64,000 bases of DNA from Pseudomonas delhiensis (GCF_900187975.1 NZ_FZPC01000003.1:124001-188000), one strand, 5' to 3'. Counted from the first letter of the stretch, positions 44,322-53,710 are shown. Numbers and translations are program-made. The notes: generated by a model not told the origin, from the sequence alone.

Positions 44322-44999
44322 ATGAACGACGAAGCCACAAGCCTGCCCGAGCGCGAGCCCCTCGGCGCGGTGGACATCCGCGTGCTCGGCAGCCTGATCG
44401 AAAAGCAGCTGACCACCCCGGAAGCCTACCCGCTGACCCTCAACGCCCTGGTCACCGCCTGCAACCAGAAGACCAGCCGCGAGCCGGTGATGGACCTCAA
44501 CCCCGGCCAGGTCGGCCAGGCCCTGCGCCGCCTGGAGGGCCTGGAGATGGTGCGCCTGGTGATGGGCAGCCGCGCCGACCGCTGGGAGCAGCGCCTGGAC
44601 AAGGCGCTGGAACTGGTCAAGCCGCAGTGGGTGCTGCTCGGCCTGCTGTTCCTGCGCGGCCCGCAGACGCTCAACGAACTGCTCACCCGCAGCATGCGCA
44701 TGCACGACTTCGACGACACCGAGGAAGTCCGCCACCAGCTGGAACGCCTGGCCGCGCGCGGTTTCGCCATGCAGCTGGAACGCCAGAGCGGCCAGCGCGA
44801 GGACCGCTACATGCACCTGCTGGGCAGCGCCGCCGACCGCGAGGCCGCCATCGCCGCCAGCGGCCGTGGCGCCTCGGCGCCGCGCGGCGAGCACAGCGTG
44901 CAGGACGAGGCGCGCATCCTCGAGCTGGAAGCCCGCGTGGCCGCCCTGGAGGAACGCCTGGCGCGCCTGGAGCAGGACCGCGACAACGGTCTGGATTGA
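44322..44999 (+). CDS. YceH-family (DUF480) protein
   Basis: 225-residue protein with tandem winged-helix character. The N-terminal [40 protein letters not shown] is the DUF480 hallmark. The C-terminal 40 residues form a coiled coil ([21 protein letters not shown]). Function unknown in the family. Monocistronic or co-transcribed with the small gene 97 bp downstream. Confidence 0.9.
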   Translation: MNDEATSLPEREPLGAVDIRVLGSLIEKQLTTPEAYPLTLNALVTACNQKTSREPVMDLNPGQVGQALRRLEGLEMVRLVMGSRADRWEQRLDKALELVKPQWVLLGLLFLRGPQTLNELLTRSMRMHDFDDTEEVRHQLERLAARGFAMQLERQSGQREDRYMHLLGSAADREAAIAASGRGASAPRGEHSVQDEARILELEARVAALEERLARLEQDRDNGLD

Positions 45000-45096
45000 C
45001 ACGCACCGCGGCCATGGAGACGGCCGGATAAGGATTCTTTAAGAATTCGTCCGCATAGTGCCAGGACCGTTTTCATGGCTGCACAGGGGAGCTTCC

Positions 45097-45399
45097 ATGG
45101 GGCCTAGACCTTCGCAGGCGCTGCTGGTGTCGGTGCTGTGCCAGCTGTCCGAAAGCCAGCCGCGCTCGCTCGCCGAGCTGAGCGGCCAGCGCGAGAACAA
45201 CCTGCTAGCGATCCGCGAGCTGTTCCGCCAGGGGCGCATCAGCGGCGTGCTGCGCGACGATCCCCTGGGCCTTGAGGACGACCAGGGCCCGCTGCTCTGC
45301 GATGCCGAGCGCCTGCGCCTGCGCCGCCCCTATGCGCTGCAGGTGGAGGAACTGAAGGAGCAGGCGGCGCCGCCGGTGGATGGCTTGATCCGCATCTGA
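45097..45399 (+). CDS. Small conserved hypothetical protein
   Basis: 100-residue protein without signal or membrane segment. The first half (ALLVSVLCQLSESQPRSLAELSGQRENNLLAIRELFRQGRISGVL) looks like a small helix-turn-helix or winged-helix fold. The remainder is acidic and unrecognised. GGGGAG precedes ATG 45097. It converges on the GapN-like gene. Confidence 0.65.
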   Translation: MGPRPSQALLVSVLCQLSESQPRSLAELSGQRENNLLAIRELFRQGRISGVLRDDPLGLEDDQGPLLCDAERLRLRRPYALQVEELKEQAAPPVDGLIRI

Positions 45400-45415
45400 C
45401 GGCGCCTGCCTGGCT

Positions 45416-47035
45416 TCAGAAGATGTAGTCGGTGGTCAGGAAGTTCGACTCGCGGCCCTGGATGATCTCGCTGATCAGCGCCTTGTTGGCGGCGTTGAAG
45501 CGCGTCGCCACCAGGGTGCGGATGGAGAAGGTGCGCAGCGCGTCGTGCACCGACAGGGTGCCCTCGGCGGAGTTCTTGCGGCCGTTGAACGGGTAGGTGT
45601 CCGGGCCGCGCTGGCACTGGGCGTTGAGGTTGATGCGGCCGACCTGGTTGGCGAAGGCGTCCACCAGCCGGCCGACCTGCCCGGGGTCGTCGCCGAACAG
45701 GCTCAGCTGCTGGCCGTAGTCGGACTGCAGCACGTAGTCGATCACTTCCTCGAGTTCGCGGTAGGGCACCACCGGCACCAGCGGGCCGAACTGCTCCTCG
45801 TGGTACAGGCGCATCTGCGCCGTCACCGGGCTGAGCAGGGCGGGGTAGAAGAAGCTCTCGCGGGACTCGCCGCCGCCGGCGTTGATCACCTTGGCGCCTT
45901 TCTCCAGGGCGTCTGCCAGCAGGCCGTTCAGGTAGTCCACCTTGCCCGGCTCGGGCAGCGGCGTCAGCGCCACGCCCGGCTCCCAGGGCATGCCCGGCCT
46001 GAGCTGGGCCAGGCGCGCGCTGAACTTGTCGAGGAAGCCCTGCAGCACGCTTTCGTGGACGAACAGGATCTTCAGCGCGGTGCAGCGCTGGCCGTTGAAC
46101 GACAGGGCGCCGGTGATGGCTTCCTCCACGGCGTTGTCCAGGTCCACCTGCGGCAGCACGATGCCGGGGTTCTTCGCGTCCAGGCCCAGGGCCGCGCGCA
46201 GGCGGTGCGGGCGCGGGTGCAGGCGCTTGAGGTCGGCGGCGCCCTTGTGCGTGCCGATGAAGGCGAACACGTCCACCTTGCCGCTGGCCATCAGCGCCGA
46301 GACGGTCTCGCGGCCTCGGCCGTAGATGATGTTGATCACCCCCGGCGGGAAGCTGTCGCGGAAGGCCTCCAGCAGCGGGCGCACCAGCAGCACGCCGAAC
46401 TTGGCCGGCTTGAACACCACGGTGTTGCCCATGATCAGCGCCGGGATCAGGGTGGTGAAGGTCTCGTTCAGCGGGTAGTTGTAGGGGCCCATGCATAGCG
46501 CCACGCCCAGCGGCACGCGGCGGATCTGGCCGAGGGTGCCCTGTTCCAGCTCGAAGCGGCTGGAGCGGCGGTCCAGCTCCTTGAGCGCGTCTATGGTGTC
46601 GACGATGTAGTCGCAGGTGCGGTCGAATTCCTTCTCCGAATCCTTGAGGTTCTTGCCGATCTCCCACATCAGCAGGCGCACCACCGCCTCGCGCTGCTCG
46701 CGCATGCGCGCCAGGAAGGTCTCCACGTGCTGGATGCGCTCGGCCACCCGCAGGTTGGGCCACAGGCCCTGGCCATTGTCGTAGGCGGCCACCGCGGCGT
46801 CGAGGGCGCCCAGCGCGGCCTCGGCGTCCAGCAGCGGGGTGCTGCCGAGGATCACCTGCCGTTCGCCTTCGGCGGTCTTCAGGAAGATCGGGCTGCGCAC
46901 CGGCGCCAGCGGGCCGTCCCAGCGGCGCAGCTCGCCGTTCACCAGGTAGTCGCGCTGCTCCACCGGCGCGTCGGGGCGCCAGGTCTCGGGGATGTCGTCG
47001 ATGGCGGGGAACAGGGTGTCGAGGTTGTGGCTCAT
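45416..47035 (-). CDS. NADP-dependent (non-phosphorylating) glyceraldehyde-3-phosphate dehydrogenase-like ALDH
   Basis: 539-residue aldehyde dehydrogenase located at the end of the gluconate gene set, in the position of P. aeruginosa PA2323 as I recall. The catalytic Cys is in FNGQRCTALK and the substrate-pocket NLNAQCQRGPD segment is present. The usual ELGGK motif reads GLDAKNPG, so the canonical general-base Glu is absent; this seems typical of this subgroup but is notable. It would oxidise glyceraldehyde-3-phosphate to 3-phosphoglycerate while making NADPH. Start MSHNLDTLF at 47035. Confidence 0.85.
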   Translation of the reverse strand: MSHNLDTLFPAIDDIPETWRPDAPVEQRDYLVNGELRRWDGPLAPVRSPIFLKTAEGERQVILGSTPLLDAEAALGALDAAVAAYDNGQGLWPNLRVAERIQHVETFLARMREQREAVVRLLMWEIGKNLKDSEKEFDRTCDYIVDTIDALKELDRRSSRFELEQGTLGQIRRVPLGVALCMGPYNYPLNETFTTLIPALIMGNTVVFKPAKFGVLLVRPLLEAFRDSFPPGVINIIYGRGRETVSALMASGKVDVFAFIGTHKGAADLKRLHPRPHRLRAALGLDAKNPGIVLPQVDLDNAVEEAITGALSFNGQRCTALKILFVHESVLQGFLDKFSARLAQLRPGMPWEPGVALTPLPEPGKVDYLNGLLADALEKGAKVINAGGGESRESFFYPALLSPVTAQMRLYHEEQFGPLVPVVPYRELEEVIDYVLQSDYGQQLSLFGDDPGQVGRLVDAFANQVGRINLNAQCQRGPDTYPFNGRKNSAEGTLSVHDALRTFSIRTLVATRFNAANKALISEIIQGRESNFLTTDYIF

Positions 47036-47147
47036 GGTTCCTCCCTCGGGGTGGGGCGCCAGGGCGCCCGAACTGAGGTTCCAGTGCGTCGCGCTGAAGG
47101 TGAATCGTTTCAGCTTGCACATGTCGGCAAGCCCGGTAAAGGGTTTT

Positions 47148-47296
47148 TCAGCGGGTCGGGACGTTCGGTCGCAGCGGCGCCAGGGGCGCGCCGAGCAACT
47201 CCTGCTGCTCGGCGTAGCGCTCGCGCACGTCGAAGTCGCGCGGCCAGTCGCGCGGTTCGGCGGGGCGGGGGCGGGCTGGGGTTGCGTGGCGGACAT
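47148..47296 (-). pseudogene. Small frameshifted reading frame between gntP and the GapN-like gene
   Basis: AGGAG eight bases before ATG 47296 starts MSATQPQPAPAP. Good protein-like sequence (AEPRDWPRDFDVRERYAEQQELLGAPLAPLRPNVPTR in two blocks) then continues in another frame to the TGA at 47148. Joining them needs one frameshift inside a C/G-rich tract around 47258-47275. It would make a small protein of about 50 residues. Either a real frameshift, a sequencing error, or slippage; a chance pattern is possible. Confidence 0.4.
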
Positions 47297-47332
47297 CGGC
47301 GGTACTCCTTTCACGGGGGAAGCCGGTGGTCC

Positions 47333-48685
47333 TCAGACCACCAGCGAAAGCAGCAGGATGAACACCAGGCCGACCACGGAGAGGATGGTCTCCATGGCCG
47401 TCCAGGTCTTGAAGGTCTCGGCGACGCTCATGTTGAAGTACTGCTTGACCAGCCAGAACCCGGCGTCGTTGACGTGGGAGAGGATCAGCGAGCCGGCGCC
47501 GGTGGCCAGCACCAGCAGCTCGCGGTTCACCCCGGGGATCATCCCCACCACCGGCACCACGATGCCGGCGCCGGTGATGGTGGCGACCGTGGCCGAGCCG
47601 GTGGCGATGCGGATCACCGCCGCCACCAGCCAGGCCAGCAGGATCGGCGAGATCTGCGCCTGCACGGCCAGGTGGCCGATCACGTCGCCCACGCCGCTGG
47701 CCACCAGCATCTGCTTGAAGCCGCCGCCGGCGCCGATGATCATCACGATGGCCGCGGTGGGCGCCAGGCTCTGGTCGAGCAGCTTGAGGATCTTCTGCGA
47801 GCCGAAGCCGCGGGCGTAGCCAAAGGTGTACAGGGCCAGCAGCAGCGCCAGGAGCAGGGCGGTGATGGGGTGGCCGATCATGTCCATCCAGGCGCGGAAG
47901 GCGTGGCCGTCGGGCAGCAGCACGTCGGCGAAGGTCTTCAGCAGCATCAGGAACACCGGCAGCAGCACGGTCAGCAGGGTGATGCCGAAGCTGGGCAGGT
48001 TGCCGGTCTCCGGCTCGTGGGCGATCTGCGCCACCAGCTCCTCGGAGGGGCTGCCGGGGATCACCCGGGCGATCCAGGCGCCGAACAGCGGGCCGGCGAT
48101 GGCCGCGGTGGGCAGGGCGACGATCAGGCCGTAGAGGATGGTCTTGCCGATGTCGGCGCCGAACACGCCGATGGCCAGCAGCGGGCCCGGGTGCGGCGGT
48201 ACCAGGCCGTGCACGGCGGACAGGCCGGCCAGCAGCGGGATGCCGATCTTGATCAGCGACACGCCGCTGCGCCGGGCGACGATGAACACCAGCGGGATCA
48301 GCAGGATGAAGCCGATCTCGAAGAACAGCGGGATGCCCACCAGGAAGGCCGCCAGCATCATCGCCCAGTGCACCCGGCGCTCGCCGAAGGCGTCGATCAG
48401 GGTGCGGGCGATCTGATCGGCGCCGCCGGACTCGGCCATCATCTTGCCGAGCATGGTGCCCAGGGCGAGGATGATGCCGACGAAGCCGAGCACCCCGCCG
48501 AAGCCGTCCTGGAAGGCCTTGACGATCTGCGCCACGGGCATGCCCGAGGTCAGGCCGAGGAAGCCGGCGGCGATGATCAGGGCGAGGAAGGGGTGGATCT
48601 TGAAGCGGGTGATCAGCAGGATCAGGCCGATGATGGTGACCAGCGCATCCAGCAGCAGGTAGGTGTCGTGGGACAGACCGAACAT
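47333..48685 (-). CDS. gntP: Gluconate permease (GntP family)
   Basis: 450-residue transporter with about 12-14 helices. The GntP patterns HGLVPPHPGPLLAIGVFGADIGKTI and GAGGGFKQMLVASGVGDVIG are unmistakable. It lies between gntK and the GapN-like gene, in the direction of gntK. The leader has AAAAACAACGACAAGGGAG, where an AANAANAA-type site adjoins the Shine-Dalgarno, suggesting Crc/Hfq control. A GntR-type operator copy lies at 48725-48736. Confidence 0.94.
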   Translation of the reverse strand: MFGLSHDTYLLLDALVTIIGLILLITRFKIHPFLALIIAAGFLGLTSGMPVAQIVKAFQDGFGGVLGFVGIILALGTMLGKMMAESGGADQIARTLIDAFGERRVHWAMMLAAFLVGIPLFFEIGFILLIPLVFIVARRSGVSLIKIGIPLLAGLSAVHGLVPPHPGPLLAIGVFGADIGKTILYGLIVALPTAAIAGPLFGAWIARVIPGSPSEELVAQIAHEPETGNLPSFGITLLTVLLPVFLMLLKTFADVLLPDGHAFRAWMDMIGHPITALLLALLLALYTFGYARGFGSQKILKLLDQSLAPTAAIVMIIGAGGGFKQMLVASGVGDVIGHLAVQAQISPILLAWLVAAVIRIATGSATVATITGAGIVVPVVGMIPGVNRELLVLATGAGSLILSHVNDAGFWLVKQYFNMSVAETFKTWTAMETILSVVGLVFILLLSLVV

Positions 48686-48724
48686 GGCGGGGCTCCCTTG
48701 TCGTTGTTTTTACGGGCGTTTTGG

Positions 48725-48736
48725 GATAGCGCTGTC
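48725..48736. promoter_or_regulatory. GntR operator copy upstream of gntP
   Basis: GATAGCGCTGTC is a near-palindrome matching the copies before gntK and gntR. It lies in the 74-bp gap between gntK and gntP, so gntP may have its own GntR-controlled promoter. Confidence 0.65.
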
Positions 48737-48759
48737 TTCAGCGCGCGGCAAAAACTTGC

Positions 48760-49281
48760 TCAGGCCGGCTCGTGGGCGCGCCACCAGGCCAGGGCCTGTT
48801 CGACGATGCGTTCCACCGGCAGGGTGGCATCCACGGCGAGGGTCAGGGGTTCGTCGTGGGGTGGCTCCAGGGCGGCGAACTGGCTGTCCACCAGGGTCGC
48901 CGGCATGAAGTGCCCGGGGCGCTCGGCGACGCGGCGCGCGGCTTCGTCGCGGGGCAGTTCGAGGAATACCACGCCCAGGCCCGGCACGGCCTGGCGCAGG
49001 CGTTCGCGGTAGGCCAGCTTGAGCGCCGAGCAGGTCAGCACCGGGCGCTGGCCGGCGGCCACGGCCTGGCTCAGCAGCTCGGCCAGGGTGGCCAGCCAGC
49101 CGGCGCGGTCGTCGTCGGTCAGGGGGATGCCGGCGCTCATCTTGCGGATGTTCTCGGCCGGGTGGAAGGTGTCGCCCTCGATCTCGTGGGCGCCGCTGGC
49201 GCGGCACAGCGCCTGGCTGACGCTGGTCTTCCCGCAGCCGGAGACACCCATGATCAGCAGGGCGTGGATGGGGGGGAGCAT
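48760..49281 (-). CDS. gntK: Gluconokinase
   Basis: 173-residue kinase that converts gluconate to 6-phosphogluconate. Walker A is GVSGCGKTS near the N-terminus. HEIEGDTFHPAENIRKMSAGIPLTDDDRAGWL is the diagnostic GntK segment. LTCSALKLAYRERLR follows. Start MLPPIHALL at 49281 with GAGGTG upstream; the longer frame crosses the operator. First gene of gntK-gntP. Confidence 0.95.
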   Translation of the reverse strand: MLPPIHALLIMGVSGCGKTSVSQALCRASGAHEIEGDTFHPAENIRKMSAGIPLTDDDRAGWLATLAELLSQAVAAGQRPVLTCSALKLAYRERLRQAVPGLGVVFLELPRDEAARRVAERPGHFMPATLVDSQFAALEPPHDEPLTLAVDATLPVERIVEQALAWWRAHEPA

Positions 49282-49299
49282 ATCGCACCTCGGTGGGGA

Positions 49300-49311
49300 G
49301 ACAGCGCTGTC
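49300..49311. promoter_or_regulatory. GntR operator upstream of gntK
   Basis: GACAGCGCTGTC is a perfect 12-bp palindrome 19 bp before the gntK start. On the minus strand it reads on from ACAAA, similar to the reported P. aeruginosa GntR target AC-N-AAG-N-TAGCGCT. Confidence 0.75.
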
Positions 49312-49439
49312 TTTGTAAGTCGAAGCCAAAAGCATGGGGCTGCCTCCGCTTTCTTGTCATTCTAGTGCTTGCGCATGGTGTCGGCGGTTTTTCCGCCGCA
49401 GCGCGACCCGGGGCTTTCAGGCAATTGCCGGGTTCGCGA

Positions 49440-49451
49440 GACAGCGCTACC
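49440..49451. promoter_or_regulatory. GntR operator upstream of gntR
   Basis: GACAGCGCTACC matches the gntK operator in ten of twelve positions and lies about 35 bp before the gntR start, consistent with autoregulation. Confidence 0.68.
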
Positions 49452-49485
49452 TTAGTGCCTCGATTTTCGTTTGGCAAGCCAGCCG

Positions 49486-50520
49486 ATGCCCTCCCCGAAG
49501 AAGAACGACAAGCACTCCCGCGCCAGCGGCCGCCCCACCCTGAACGAAGTGGCGCAGCGCGCCGGCGTCAGCCCCATCACCGCCTCCCGCGCCCTGCGCG
49601 GCGTCAGCAGCGTCGCCGAGGCGCTGGTGCTGAAGGTGCGCGAGGCCGCCGCCGAGCTGGGCTACGTGGCCAACCCCGCGGCGCGGGCGCTGGCCTCGGC
49701 GCAGAGCCACAGCGTGGTGGTGCTGGTGCCGTCGCTGTCCAACCAGCTGTTCGTCGACACCCTCGAAGCCATCCACGGCGTGCTGCGGCCCCAGGGCCTG
49801 GAGGTGCTGATCGGCAACTTCCACTACTCGCGCGACGAGGAGGAAGACCTGATCCGCAACTACCTGGCCTACCAGCCGCGGGGCCTGCTGCTCACCGGCT
49901 TCGAGCGCACCGAGAGCGCCCGGCGGATGGTCGAGGCCAGCGGCGTGCCCTGCGTCTACATGATGGACCTGGACCACAGCCCCGGCCTGCACTGCGTGGG
50001 CTTCTCGCAGATCGCCGCGGGCATGGCCGCCGCCGAGCACCTGCTGGCCGGCGGGCGCAAGCGCCTGGCCTATGTCGGCGCGCAGCTGGACCAGCGCACC
50101 CTGCTGCGTGGCGAGGGCTTCCGCCGCGCCCTGCAGAAGGCCGGCCGCTACGACCCGGCGCTGGAGCTGCTGACCCCGCGGCCGTCCTCGGTGGGCCTGG
50201 GCGGCGAGCTGTTCCGCCAGCTGCTGGCCGCGCAGCCGGACGTCGAGGGCATCTTCTTCGGCAACGACGACCTGGCCCAGGGCGCCCTGCTGGAGGCGCT
50301 GCGCCAGGGCATCGCGGTGCCGGAGCAGATCGCCGTGGTCGGCTTCAACGACCTGCCCAGCTCGGCCTACATGGTGCCGCGCCTGTCCAGCATCCGCACC
50401 CCGCGCGAGGCCATCGGCCGGCGTGCCGCCGAGACACTGCTGGCGCTGATCGCCGGGCGGCCGATCGCCGAGCCGGTGCAGGACCTGGGCTTCGAGCTGA
50501 TGGTGCGCGAGAGCAGCTGA
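49486..50520 (+). CDS. gntR: LacI-family gluconate regulator GntR
   Basis: 344-residue repressor. The N-terminal LacI helix-turn-helix (PTLNEVAQRAGVSPITASRALRG) and a periplasmic-binding-like effector domain (VVVLVPSLSNQLFVDTLEAIHG, FFGNDDLAQGALLEALRQ) are complete. Divergent from gntK-gntP and flanked by matching palindromes, it is the expected gluconate-responsive repressor. ATG 49486 preferred; a TTG five codons upstream is possible. Confidence 0.93.
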   Translation: MPSPKKNDKHSRASGRPTLNEVAQRAGVSPITASRALRGVSSVAEALVLKVREAAAELGYVANPAARALASAQSHSVVVLVPSLSNQLFVDTLEAIHGVLRPQGLEVLIGNFHYSRDEEEDLIRNYLAYQPRGLLLTGFERTESARRMVEASGVPCVYMMDLDHSPGLHCVGFSQIAAGMAAAEHLLAGGRKRLAYVGAQLDQRTLLRGEGFRRALQKAGRYDPALELLTPRPSSVGLGGELFRQLLAAQPDVEGIFFGNDDLAQGALLEALRQGIAVPEQIAVVGFNDLPSSAYMVPRLSSIRTPREAIGRRAAETLLALIAGRPIAEPVQDLGFELMVRESS

Positions 50521-50768
50521 CGAGGGTATTTCTGCCGATCTCGCGGCGTCCGCGGCCGCCGCGCTTCGTTTTCCGGGCCCGGCGGTCGCCTTGCTCCGTG
50601 GCCGGCCGGGCGCATCGCAGAGCGCCCCGCCCGTCGTTCGACGGCCGGTACTGGGGAATACCGCCGGTCTGCCGATAAGCATCGGGTACCCGACCGATGG
50701 TTGATTGGATGGTGGCTAGATGCCATAACCGGGTTCGATACTCCCGCTGCAGTCACAGACGGATCTAC

Positions 50769-53426
50769 ATGACCAGCAACTTCGATGTCTTCACCCACGC
50801 CCGGGGAGGCTCGCGCCGACAGCGCATCGGCGTGCTCTTCTATGCCGGCGTGCTGCTGGTGCTCACCCTGCTGGTCGGGCTGAGCGGCTGGAGCGTGTAC
50901 CGCGACTACCGCAGCAGCACCGACCAGGTGCGGCAGAACCTGTCCGCCCTGGCCCGCTCCCTGGAGGGCTACATCAGCGCGCTGCTGCTGCAGAGCTACG
51001 GCAGCATCTACGCGGTGTCGGAGGACCTGCAGGGCCTGGCCGAGCGCGCCGACGCCCGGCAGGTGCGCGACAAGCTGGCGCAGGCGATGCGCTACGACCC
51101 GGTGTCGACCTACCTGTTCGTCCTGCGCGACGGCCACCTCTACGCCGTGGACGGCCACGGCCAGCCGGCCGAGGAACACCTGCGCCCGCTGCTCGCCCTG
51201 GGCGACCTGCCGGCCAGCGAGCGCCCGGCCTTCGGCCACACGCTGCGCGGCCCCAATGGCGGCTTCCTGTTGCCGATGTACGTCGGCCAGCGCGGCGCCG
51301 ACGGCCGCACCCAGCGCGTCGGCGCGCTGATCGACACCGCCCGCGTCGGCGACCTGCTGCGCCGCCTGGGCCTGGCCGAGCAGATGAACGCCGGCATGAT
51401 CGACAACTCCGGCACCGTGCTCTACCGCACCCCCGACGCCCTGAACATGATCGGCCGGCGCCTGCCGGAGTGGTCGCCGCTGTTCCCGCGCCTGGGCCGC
51501 CCGGACTTCGCCCTGGTCGAGGGCCTGGGCATCACCGGCGAGCCGTCGCTGTTCGCCGACGCGCCCTCGGCGAGCTTCCCGATCCACGCCGTGGTCGGCC
51601 AGGCCTCGGCCAGCTACCTGCTGCCCTGGCTCAAGCGCGCCGGCTTCAGCGCGGTGCTGCTGGCCATCTGCGCCCTGGCCCTGGGCCTGTCGGCCTGGCA
51701 GCTGCGCCGGCTGATCGGCGAGATCAGCCAGAACGGGCGCTTCTATCGCCAGCTGTTCACCAACATCAACGACGGCGTGCTGCTGATCGGCGTGGACGGC
51801 CGGGTGCGCGCCGCCAATGAGTGCGCCGCGCGCATGTTCGGCGTCGACACGCCGGACCGCCTGGTCGGCCTGCTGCCCTCGGAACTGTCGCCGGAGCGCC
51901 AGCCGGACGGGCGCCTGTCGCTGGTCGCCAGCCGCGCCAACCTCGAGGGCCTGCTCAGCGGCGAGCTGCACGAGGTGGACAGCGAGTGGCAGTTCCTGCG
52001 CCGCGATACCTACCTGCCGTTCGACTGCGAGGCGCACGCCACGCGCTTCAGCTGGCAGCAGAACACCCTGTTGCTGCTGGTGCTGCACGACATCACCGAA
52101 CGCAAGCGCTACCTCGCCGAGCAGGAGTACCTGGCCAACCACGACTCGCTCACCGGCCTGCCCAACCGCTACTGGCTCGGCCGCCACATCGAGCAGCGCA
52201 TCGCCCGCGGCGACGGGCGCTTCGGCATCCTGCTGCTGGACATGAACCGCTTCAAGGAAGTCAACGACACCCTCGGCCACCAGCACGGCGACAGCGTCCT
52301 GCAGCAGGTCGGCGCGCGCCTGGGCGCCTGGCTGCGGACCCAGGAGGCGGAGATCGCCCGCCTGGGCGGCGACGAGATGGCGGTGGTCAGCTGCGCCCTG
52401 GACGACGAGGGCGGCGTGCCGGGGTTGTGCCAGGGCATCGCGCGCATCCTGCGCCAGCCGCTGTCCGCCGGCGGCATCCAGCTGGAGCTGTCGGCCAGCA
52501 TCGGCGTGGCCCTCTACCCCGACCACGGCGACACCCCCGGCGACCTGCTGCGCTGCGCCGACATCGCCATGTACCAGGCCAAGCACGGCCGCCGCGACTT
52601 CCTCCTGTACCAGCGCTGCGACGACACCTACACCCCCGAACGCCTGGCCCTGCACACCTGGCTGGGGCGGGCGATCCGCGAGGGCGGGCTGCAGCTGCAC
52701 TACCAGCCCAAGGTGCGCCTGGCCGACGGCCAGGTGGTCGGCTTCGAGGCCCTGCTGCGCTGGCAGCACCCCGAGCGCGGCATGATCCCGCCCGGCGAAT
52801 TCATCCCCATGGCCGAGTCCACCGAGCTGATCCACCCGCTCACCCGCTGGGTGCTGGACGAGGCCCTGCGCCAGCTACGGGCCTGGAGCGAGCACGGCCT
52901 GGAAACCTGCATGGCGGTGAACATCAGCGCCAACAACCTGCGCAACCCGCACTTCGTCAGCGAGCTGCAGGGCCTGCTGGCGCGCCACGGCATCGCCGGC
53001 TCCATGGTCGAGCTGGAAGTCACCGAAGGTACCCTGCTGGAGGACCCGGAGCTGGCCCTGCGCAGCCTGCAGGCGATCCGCGACCTGGAGGTGACGCTGT
53101 CGATCGACGACTTCGGCACCGGCTACTCGTCCCTGGCCTACCTCAAGCGCCTGCCGGTGCAGGTGCTGAAGATCGACCGCACCTTCGTCTCCGGCATGGC
53201 CGACAACTTCTCCGACGCCATGATCGTGCAGTCGACCATCGCCCTGGGCCACAACTTCGGCATGCAGGTGGTGGCCGAGGGCGTCGAGGACGCGGCCACG
53301 GCCGCCGCCCTGGCGCGGCTGGGCTGCGACATCGCCCAGGGCTACCACTTCGGCCGCCCGATGGGCGCCGCCCAGGTGATGGACTGGCGCCTGCGGCGGC
53401 AACTGGAAGTCTTCGGCCTGGGTTGA
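50769..53426 (+). CDS. Membrane GGDEF/EAL protein with degenerate GGDEM site
   Basis: 885 residues: membrane helix at about 22-45, periplasmic sensor to about 285, second helix about 290-312, PAS-like domain about 320-440, GGDEF domain 455-615, EAL domain 630-875. The cyclase motif is GGDEM (533-537), not GGDEF/GGEEF. The phosphodiesterase side keeps E660-A-L, NIS, DDFGTGYSS, LKIDRTF and VVAEGVE. It therefore probably degrades c-di-GMP, perhaps with GTP-regulated activity. I start at MTSNFDVF (50769), because the upstream frame codes an implausible basic stretch. Confidence 0.9.
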   Translation: MTSNFDVFTHARGGSRRQRIGVLFYAGVLLVLTLLVGLSGWSVYRDYRSSTDQVRQNLSALARSLEGYISALLLQSYGSIYAVSEDLQGLAERADARQVRDKLAQAMRYDPVSTYLFVLRDGHLYAVDGHGQPAEEHLRPLLALGDLPASERPAFGHTLRGPNGGFLLPMYVGQRGADGRTQRVGALIDTARVGDLLRRLGLAEQMNAGMIDNSGTVLYRTPDALNMIGRRLPEWSPLFPRLGRPDFALVEGLGITGEPSLFADAPSASFPIHAVVGQASASYLLPWLKRAGFSAVLLAICALALGLSAWQLRRLIGEISQNGRFYRQLFTNINDGVLLIGVDGRVRAANECAARMFGVDTPDRLVGLLPSELSPERQPDGRLSLVASRANLEGLLSGELHEVDSEWQFLRRDTYLPFDCEAHATRFSWQQNTLLLLVLHDITERKRYLAEQEYLANHDSLTGLPNRYWLGRHIEQRIARGDGRFGILLLDMNRFKEVNDTLGHQHGDSVLQQVGARLGAWLRTQEAEIARLGGDEMAVVSCALDDEGGVPGLCQGIARILRQPLSAGGIQLELSASIGVALYPDHGDTPGDLLRCADIAMYQAKHGRRDFLLYQRCDDTYTPERLALHTWLGRAIREGGLQLHYQPKVRLADGQVVGFEALLRWQHPERGMIPPGEFIPMAESTELIHPLTRWVLDEALRQLRAWSEHGLETCMAVNISANNLRNPHFVSELQGLLARHGIAGSMVELEVTEGTLLEDPELALRSLQAIRDLEVTLSIDDFGTGYSSLAYLKRLPVQVLKIDRTFVSGMADNFSDAMIVQSTIALGHNFGMQVVAEGVEDAATAAALARLGCDIAQGYHFGRPMGAAQVMDWRLRRQLEVFGLG

Positions 53427-53710
53427 GACCGGTCCTCGGTCCTTGCCTCGATGCAGTAGTGCGCTACCACTATTACATTTTTGTTAAAAGACCTTTGCCT
53501 ATATCCGGATTCAAATAGCCCTTCGATCCGGCATCATGTCCCCACTCCGCCAGGGGAATAGAGCGGGGCGCGGAAGTACTTCCACTACAGAAACATACAT
53601 TCGCTCGGCCATGACTGTTACGCGTGGCTGAACATTTGTTCCTGCCTACAAGAAAAGCTGGCCATCACGCTTGCCACTGGCCGGCACTCCAAGACTCAAG
53701 GGGCAACTCC

